This document shows positions 22,355 through 26,523 of a stretch of 26,523 nt of DNA, in pieces. This DNA is from an uncultured Porphyromonadaceae bacterium (GTDB lineage Bacteria > Bacteroidota > Bacteroidia > Bacteroidales > Muribaculaceae): positions 1-26,523 of the forward strand of contig CALAVE010000038.1 of assembly GCA_937892215.1 (NCBI GenBank), in the 5' to 3' direction. The notes below the pieces were generated by a model. It ran no database searches and was not told where the DNA came from. It saw only the letters and a list, made by a program, of their open reading frames with translations. Numbering within the stretch: position 1 is the first letter of the stretch; each line of letters begins with the position of its first letter. A program made the translations under genes and the position numbers.

Positions 22355-22825
22355 TTACCAGATTTGGGCGAGGATGGGTATGGGTATGTTTGCGCTGAGG
22401 GAGTAGAGGATGTTGCCGGAGTAGGTGGTGTAGCCTTGGTAGATGTGGCCGGCGGCAATGGTGTAGATTACGTTGCCGGAATATGTGGAGTTTCCGGTAT
22501 AGACGTGTTTGCCGTCCCAGGTGTAGATGATGTTGCCGGAATATGTGGAGCTCCCGGTATAGACGTGTTTGCCGTCCCATGTGCTGATGATGTCGCCGCT
22601 ATATGAGGAGTGTCCGCGGAAGACGTGTTTTCCGTCCCATGTGTAGATGATATCGCCACTGTAACTGGAATTGCCGGAATAGAGGTATTTCCCATCCCAT
22701 GAGTAGATTATGTCGCCGGAGTAGGAAGAGTTGCCGGCATAGATGTGTATCTTATTGGCGGCGTTTAGGGTGAAAAGTGCGGCTATGGTTGCAAACAGTG
22801 CTATGAGAAAGAGTTTTTTATTCAT
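22355..22825 (-). CDS. Exported protein of six 20-residue tandem repeats
   Basis: A 156-residue protein. After a signal peptide (about 1-23, MNKKLFLIALFATIAALF then NAANK) almost all of the rest is six copies of one 20-residue unit, with conserved Gly at 31, 51, 71, 91, 111 and 131. A typical unit is GNSSYSGDIIYTWDGKHVYT. The first four copies are close to identical; copies five and six lose the TWDGK part (YTIAAGHIYQ, YSLSANIPIP). The strict period with alternating hydrophobic residues suggests a repetitive beta structure such as a beta-solenoid or stacked hairpins. Function is unknown; it is probably periplasmic or cell-surface. The frame is open to 22945 but the start at 22825 carries the signal peptide. 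It diverges from the CotH gene. Confidence 0.88.
   Translation of the reverse strand: MNKKLFLIALFATIAALFTLNAANKIHIYAGNSSYSGDIIYSWDGKYLYSGNSSYSGDIIYTWDGKHVFRGHSSYSGDIISTWDGKHVYTGSSTYSGNIIYTWDGKHVYTGNSTYSGNVIYTIAAGHIYQGYTTYSGNILYSLSANIPIPILAQIW
22391..22750 (-). repeat. Tandem array of six 60-bp units inside the repeat gene
   Basis: The DNA repeats in step with the protein, with a period of 60 bp. Neighbouring central units share long identical stretches such as TAGACGTGTTTGCCGTCCCA (plus strand), showing fairly recent internal duplication. The copies at the two ends are more diverged. Confidence 0.88.
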
Positions 22826-22868
22826 GAGAAATAATTCTTGATGGTTGTTATTCTTGTTTCTGTTTTGG

Positions 22869-22900
22869 CAAAGATAAATAATTGTTAATTGGCATACAAA
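22869..22900 (-). promoter_or_regulatory. Promoter of the repeat-protein gene
   Basis: On the minus strand TTTG (22897-22900), a 20-nt spacer and TATCTTTG (22869-22876), a full consensus match. The start codon is 44 bases beyond the -7 box. Confidence 0.75.
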
Positions 22901-22915
22901 TTTTTGGAAAATAAT

Positions 22916-22923
22916 TAACTTTG
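22916..22923 (+). promoter_or_regulatory. -7 box of the CotH-family gene
   Basis: TAACTTTG lies 30 bases before the ATG at 22954. No good TTTG was found at the usual distance, so the promoter is incomplete by eye. Confidence 0.5.
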
Positions 22924-22953
22924 TGAGCTTAATTTTTAATTTCATAAAATCTG

Positions 22954-25104
22954 ATGAGACAATTTTTTATTTCGGCAATCCTGCTGGCCTTTGTTAGCGC
23001 AAGTGTTTTCGCCCTTGACATTCCTAAAGGGACGTTTTATTTCGACAACAGCAAGACGAACTATTCTATGGTGAAGTTTGTGTATGGCAGCGACGTGAGG
23101 GAGGAGTGCTATGTGCAGACCATGAAAAATGAAGGGAACGGCTTGTGGAGCATCACTTTCCCGGAGACGGTGAAGAACATGTACCGTTACACTTTTGCCG
23201 CGACATCGCTTGCCGACGGTGCCCTTGGCAAGAATTTCAACACCGTGAAGGATAACATCAGCAACGGGAGGGGCGAATACAGGACTGCCACTCGCGACGA
23301 TGAGATAATAGTGGGGTGGAAGTTCACTCCAATTAATGGTGACAACTGGGCACAGGGGTCGTGGCAGCCGTTGAGTGCCTCGGGCGGTTCGGGTGACCAT
23401 GCCTATTCGGGAACGCTTCCTTTGCTGGTTATCAGCACAGCCGGCGCCGGAACCATGCCAGAGTGCTGCACATACGTTAACGACTACTATTTCGCCTACT
23501 TTGAAAACTCTGAGAAATGGGATGAGGTGGGGTGCTATATGTGGAAAGGTAATGCACCGTACATTACAGACGGTTGGCCGGGTGACAAGTGTGAGCTTGT
23601 GGGAACGGCTGAGAACGGCAATCAGGTGTGGCTATGGAGGAGCGCAACTCCAAAGAGTGCCAATCAGGCACCGGAGAACATAATCTTCGACAACAACCAG
23701 ATGACAAACGGTCAGACACGAGACCTCAAATTCGTGAACGGCGGGTACTACACGCCGGATCTTGAGGCCGGCTCCGGTCCTGACGCATATATCACTGAAA
23801 GTGGAGATGTGGTGGGTAAGGTTGTACCCATAACATCTAAGGAGGAATACGTGCAAGGTACGTATTACATAGATAACCTAGGGCTTGAGGAATATGAGCC
23901 GACGGGGAGCGTGGATGCGCCGCTGGGACTCCAGATTCGCGGACGGGGCAACTACACATGGACGAGCTTTGAGAAGAAGCCTTACAGACTGAAATTCAAT
24001 GACAAGGCGACTCCGCTGGGCGCGAAGAAGAGTAAGCACTTCACTCTGCTGGCTCATGCCGACGATGAGTACGTGTTCTTGAGAAACACTGTGGGATTTG
24101 AGCTGAGCCGCCTACTGGGTTTGACATATACACCGGCGCAATTTCCGGTGGAAGTGGTGCTCAACGGTGATTACATAGGCCTCTACATGCTCACGGAGCA
24201 GATTCGTGTGGATAAAGACCGTGTGAACATTGTGGAGCAAGCCGACAATGAGACTGTGGCTGAGAATATTACAGGCGGCTGGCTGCTGGAGATTGACAAC
24301 TATGACGAGGAGGAGCAGTTGCGCATGACTGAGGGCAACGGTGAGGTACTGAGATTCACGTATCATTCTCCGGAAGTATTGTCGGACGAGCAATACAATT
24401 ATCTGAGCAACTACATGACCGCCGCAGACAAGGCGATATATGCCGAGAATAAGAACAGTACGGAATGGGAAAAGTACATCGACATGGAAACTCTGGCCAA
24501 GTTCTACATCGTGCAGGAAGTGATGGATAACGGAGAATCGTTCCACGGCAGTTGCTATATGTCGAAGGACCGTGGAGAGGACACTAAACTGATGTTCGGG
24601 CCGGTGTGGGACTTCGGGAACTCGCTGCGCCGCGGAACCGACCGATTTATCTATGACGGTTCGCCATTCGGTCAGAACTGGATAGGTGAGATAGCCAAGT
24701 TCCCCCGTTTCCAGCAGACGGTGAAGAATGTGTGGCAATCGTTCTATCCGAGCAAATACTCCAAACTGGACAGTTTCATAAATGACTTCCTGAGCCAGAT
24801 AGCCGGAGGCGCAGCGTGTGACGCGGCGCGTTGGCCACAATACGGGCATAGCGACGTGGCAAACCGCGGGCGTGCGTTCAAGAACTACATGGGCGCTAAG
24901 GTGGAGTTTCTTCGCGGCCAGTGGGGTGAGGGTAGTGGCATAGAAGACCTTACCGTGGCTCCGGACAGGGTGATAACCGACAATAACGTATATGACCTGC
25001 AGGGGCGCCCGGTGATGACGGCTGACGACGAAAGCAGCATTGGCAACAGCACGCTTTCTCGCGGAATATATATCTACAAGGGTAAAAAGATGGTTGTGAG
25101 ATAA
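22954..25104 (+). CDS. CotH-family surface protein with starch-binding-like domain and T9SS-like tail
   Basis: A 716-residue secreted protein. It has a signal peptide (1-20) and an N-terminal beta domain (about 25-135). A carbohydrate-binding-like domain follows at about 178-268 (YFAYFENSEKWDEVGCYMW, WPGDKCELVG, IIFDN, GQTRDLKFVNGGYY), of the type in starch-binding modules of Bacteroidetes. The CotH kinase-like domain is at about 278-650: LQIRGRGNYTWTSFEKKPYR (326-345), LLAHADDEYVFLRN (365-378), GDYIGLYMLTEQIRVDKDRV (405-424), GGWLLEIDNYDEE and FGPVWDFGNSLRR. CotH of Bacillus spores is an atypical protein kinase; the substrate here is unknown. The last 40 residues (VYDLQGRPVM, then LSRGIYIYKGKKMVVR) look like a type IX secretion sorting tail, so surface display is likely. 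It stands alone with its own promoter. Confidence 0.9.
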   Translation: MRQFFISAILLAFVSASVFALDIPKGTFYFDNSKTNYSMVKFVYGSDVREECYVQTMKNEGNGLWSITFPETVKNMYRYTFAATSLADGALGKNFNTVKDNISNGRGEYRTATRDDEIIVGWKFTPINGDNWAQGSWQPLSASGGSGDHAYSGTLPLLVISTAGAGTMPECCTYVNDYYFAYFENSEKWDEVGCYMWKGNAPYITDGWPGDKCELVGTAENGNQVWLWRSATPKSANQAPENIIFDNNQMTNGQTRDLKFVNGGYYTPDLEAGSGPDAYITESGDVVGKVVPITSKEEYVQGTYYIDNLGLEEYEPTGSVDAPLGLQIRGRGNYTWTSFEKKPYRLKFNDKATPLGAKKSKHFTLLAHADDEYVFLRNTVGFELSRLLGLTYTPAQFPVEVVLNGDYIGLYMLTEQIRVDKDRVNIVEQADNETVAENITGGWLLEIDNYDEEEQLRMTEGNGEVLRFTYHSPEVLSDEQYNYLSNYMTAADKAIYAENKNSTEWEKYIDMETLAKFYIVQEVMDNGESFHGSCYMSKDRGEDTKLMFGPVWDFGNSLRRGTDRFIYDGSPFGQNWIGEIAKFPRFQQTVKNVWQSFYPSKYSKLDSFINDFLSQIAGGAACDAARWPQYGHSDVANRGRAFKNYMGAKVEFLRGQWGEGSGIEDLTVAPDRVITDNNVYDLQGRPVMTADDESSIGNSTLSRGIYIYKGKKMVVR

Positions 25105-25133
25105 GCATTCTCAGATATTCAGGCATAAAGGTG

Positions 25134-25171
25134 GGGCTTTCCACTAAAGGTGAGGTGAGCCCGGCTTTTTT
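25134..25171 (+). terminator. Weak terminator after the CotH-family gene
   Basis: GGGCT (25134-25138) can pair with AGCCC (25158-25162) around an imperfect inner stem, followed by GGCTTTTTT. The stem is short, so efficiency is uncertain. Confidence 0.35.
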
Positions 25172-25180
25172 GCGTTGGAG

Positions 25181-25210
25181 TTTGGAAAAAGAAGAAAACA
25201 ATTAATTTTG
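25181..25210 (+). promoter_or_regulatory. Promoter abutting the nuclease-like gene
   Basis: TTTG (25181-25184), an 18-nt spacer and TAATTTTG (25203-25210). The -7 box ends 5 bases before the ATG at 25215, so transcription would start at or just beyond that codon. Confidence 0.6.
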
Positions 25211-25214
25211 TTGC

Positions 25215-26411
25215 ATGGCAGGAAAGGCCGACATAGGCGTGTTACTATCGCGCTGGGACGAGGCGATGCAGGAGTGGGAGAGCAGGGCGAAACTCGTTCT
25301 GGAGCGTTGCGCGGCAGTAGGGGAGGAGTATGACCTGCGCCGGCAAGAGCTGGAGGAGAAGGCGTTTAATGTGTTCAATGTGATTTCGGACAAGTATTAC
25401 CTGGAGAATTTCCACTCCGACATTATCCGCTTTTTCCTGGATTCACAAGAATCGCATGGAGAAGGCAACTTGTATGCACGGCTGTTCGTGGAAATGCTTA
25501 ACAAGGCGGGATGTGACATTGACGCTGAGGCGTATTCTGACGCGAGTGCCGTGCGCGAGAAGGAGAAGAGAATTGATATTCTTCTGAGTTCGGAAAGGAC
25601 AGGGCGGGCAATAATAATTGAAAACAAGATTAACAACGCTCCGGACACGGCGCGCCAGTTGCCGCGTTATCTGGAATACGCGTCGGTAAGCCACAAGATT
25701 GACGCCATAGTTTATTTGCCTGCCGAGAGGAGTAAGACGCCAGATATGAATGACTGGACGGGAGATGACAAGGCAAGGGTTCTGCCGCTGCTAAGGATTA
25801 TACCGGCTTTTGACCGCGCGGGGAGCGTAAATCTGGTGGATGACTGGCTCGCTCCGGCGGAGGCTGCGACGAGCGATGCAGATGTGCGCTCGGTTATCGG
25901 TCAGTATTCGCGACTAATCAGAAAATTAAATTCCAAGGCTATGGATGCAGTGATAATGGAAAAGTTCTATAACGAACTGAAAAACGAAGAAGACTTGAAA
26001 GTGGCGCTATCTGTGCGCAATATGCTCAATGACCTGCCCGGTTATCTCGCTCTAAGGCTATATGACCGGTATGCGGGGAGGTGCCATCCATTCTCTAAGG
26101 TGTGGATTTACAAGTCGTTTGACACGGTGTTTGAGCAAGCCGTGATTAACGGAGTGTACCTAAAAATGGACATTTGGTGCTCTGAGGGCGGTTACGATGT
26201 GTATTTCTGGTCGCCTGATGACCAGAATCCAAATGAGGCGGAATTTCACAGGGTAGTGGGCGAGGTGGCCGCATTGAGAGGTTTTGAGTATTCCAATGAT
26301 AGTCGGACTAAGGTGTGGCGGCATTTCAGTTTCTTTGACGAAGCGGGGTTACATGGTTTTATAGGCAGTCTGCTTAGCGACCTCTCCGAGCTTGCCGTCA
26401 GGAAGAGGTGA
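25215..26411 (+). CDS. PD-(D/E)XK nuclease superfamily protein
   Basis: A 398-residue protein with a PD-(D/E)XK core in its N-terminal half. A helical lead-in (about 10-60) precedes NFHSDIIRFFLD (65-76). The catalytic segment is KRIDILLSS (118-126) with Asp121 and AIIIENKINN (132-141) with Glu136 and Lys138, followed by a helix RQLPRYLEYA (147-156). This is the D...ExK metal site of restriction-like nucleases, in the arrangement of PD-(D/E)XK family proteins encoded in accessory regions. The C-terminal half (about 235-398) is unrecognised and may bind the target. Family members are often linked to defence or mobile elements, but no partner gene is visible in the window. If the promoter reading is right, either the message is leaderless or the true start is Met18 (25266). 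Confidence 0.82.
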   Translation: MAGKADIGVLLSRWDEAMQEWESRAKLVLERCAAVGEEYDLRRQELEEKAFNVFNVISDKYYLENFHSDIIRFFLDSQESHGEGNLYARLFVEMLNKAGCDIDAEAYSDASAVREKEKRIDILLSSERTGRAIIIENKINNAPDTARQLPRYLEYASVSHKIDAIVYLPAERSKTPDMNDWTGDDKARVLPLLRIIPAFDRAGSVNLVDDWLAPAEAATSDADVRSVIGQYSRLIRKLNSKAMDAVIMEKFYNELKNEEDLKVALSVRNMLNDLPGYLALRLYDRYAGRCHPFSKVWIYKSFDTVFEQAVINGVYLKMDIWCSEGGYDVYFWSPDDQNPNEAEFHRVVGEVAALRGFEYSNDSRTKVWRHFSFFDEAGLHGFIGSLLSDLSELAVRKR

Positions 26412-26486
26412 ATGACGAATTGCGGTTTTTCAGGGCTTGATGGCAATATTGTCCTAAATAATTTTTGAAAAAAAAATCAAAGGAGG

Positions 26487-26517
26487 TTGACCGGAAAGTA
26501 GAAAAATACTACTTTCG
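26487..26517 (+). promoter_or_regulatory. Promoter for a gene beyond the window
   Basis: TTG (26487-26489), a 20-nt spacer and TACTTTCG (26510-26517), one base from the consensus. The last 110 bases hold no gene, so this probably drives the next gene to the right. Confidence 0.5.
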
Positions 26518-26523
26518 TAGTGA

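Noticed and set aside
22320..22580. Opposite-frame readings over the repeat gene (His/Arg/Leu-rich minus frame and a Val/Gly/Asp-rich plus frame)
   Set aside because: They only mirror the 60-bp periodicity; the minus frame with a signal peptide and regular YSG/WDGK units is the coding one.
22391..22750. A CRISPR-like or minisatellite array of 60-bp units
   Set aside because: The units have no unique spacers and keep one open frame with conserved residues, so they are protein-coding repeats.
24112..24849. A 245-codon minus-strand ORF inside the CotH-family gene
   Set aside because: Rich in His, Leu and Val as expected for the complement of a coding frame; the plus frame has clear CotH motifs.
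26481..26486. AGGAGG as a ribosome binding site
   Set aside because: No start codon follows at a suitable distance, and the genes here do not use Shine-Dalgarno sequences; it lies just before a promoter element.

Overview
The window looks like a chromosomal segment of a member of the Bacteroidales, most likely Muribaculaceae or a close relative. The grounds are: almost no Shine-Dalgarno sequences; a recurring promoter form TTTG - about 20 nt - TAnnTTTG (the primary sigma factor signature of Bacteroidetes); Bacteroidetes-type families (DUF4301, DUF5063, a CotH protein with a T9SS-like tail, short lipoproteins with relaxed lipoboxes); and roughly even base composition. The family-level placement is inference.

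Layout. 1-849 (+): the end of a RecX-like gene overlapping a ComF-family phosphoribosyltransferase. 868-2933 (-): hisS followed by a Crp/Fnr-type regulator. 3194-3796 (+): an alanine-rich lipoprotein. 3886-6720 (-): a four-gene acyl-modification cassette (NeuD/PglD-like acyltransferase, acyl carrier protein, KAS III-like synthase, SDR reductase) with a truncated ATP-grasp remnant in it and a gene-free, hairpin-rich leader of about 430 nt in front. 7372-8561 (-): the ribosomal operon rpsF-rpsR-rplI. 8736-11754 (-): a RelA-type (p)ppGpp synthetase whose hydrolase site is destroyed, overlapping a downstream lipoprotein gene. 11887-14684 (+): DUF4301 protein, a lipoprotein-like thioredoxin and a periplasmic PAP2 acid phosphatase. 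14823-20581 (-): a housekeeping series yicC-gmk-nadD-DUF5063-M18 aminopeptidase-phosphohexomutase. 20743-26411: an accessory-looking region with an XRE-type repressor plus lipoprotein operon, a divergent small ORF of mixed origin, a protein of six 20-residue repeats, a CotH-family surface protein with a starch-binding-like insert, and a PD-(D/E)XK nuclease-like protein.

How parts work together. The acyl cassette has what is needed to make one short 3-hydroxyacyl group on a private carrier protein and pass it to a sugar, but has no glycosyltransferases beside it; together with the ATP-grasp remnant it looks like part of, or a relic of, a surface-polysaccharide locus. relA and the DUF4301 operon diverge from two promoters that occupy the same 36 bp face to face, so they probably cannot both be bound at once. 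The XRE/lipoprotein pair with palindromes in its divergent control region resembles the lysogeny module of a prophage.

No tRNA, rRNA, CRISPR array or intact transposase was seen. Promoters and terminators were found by eye, and no database search was possible.
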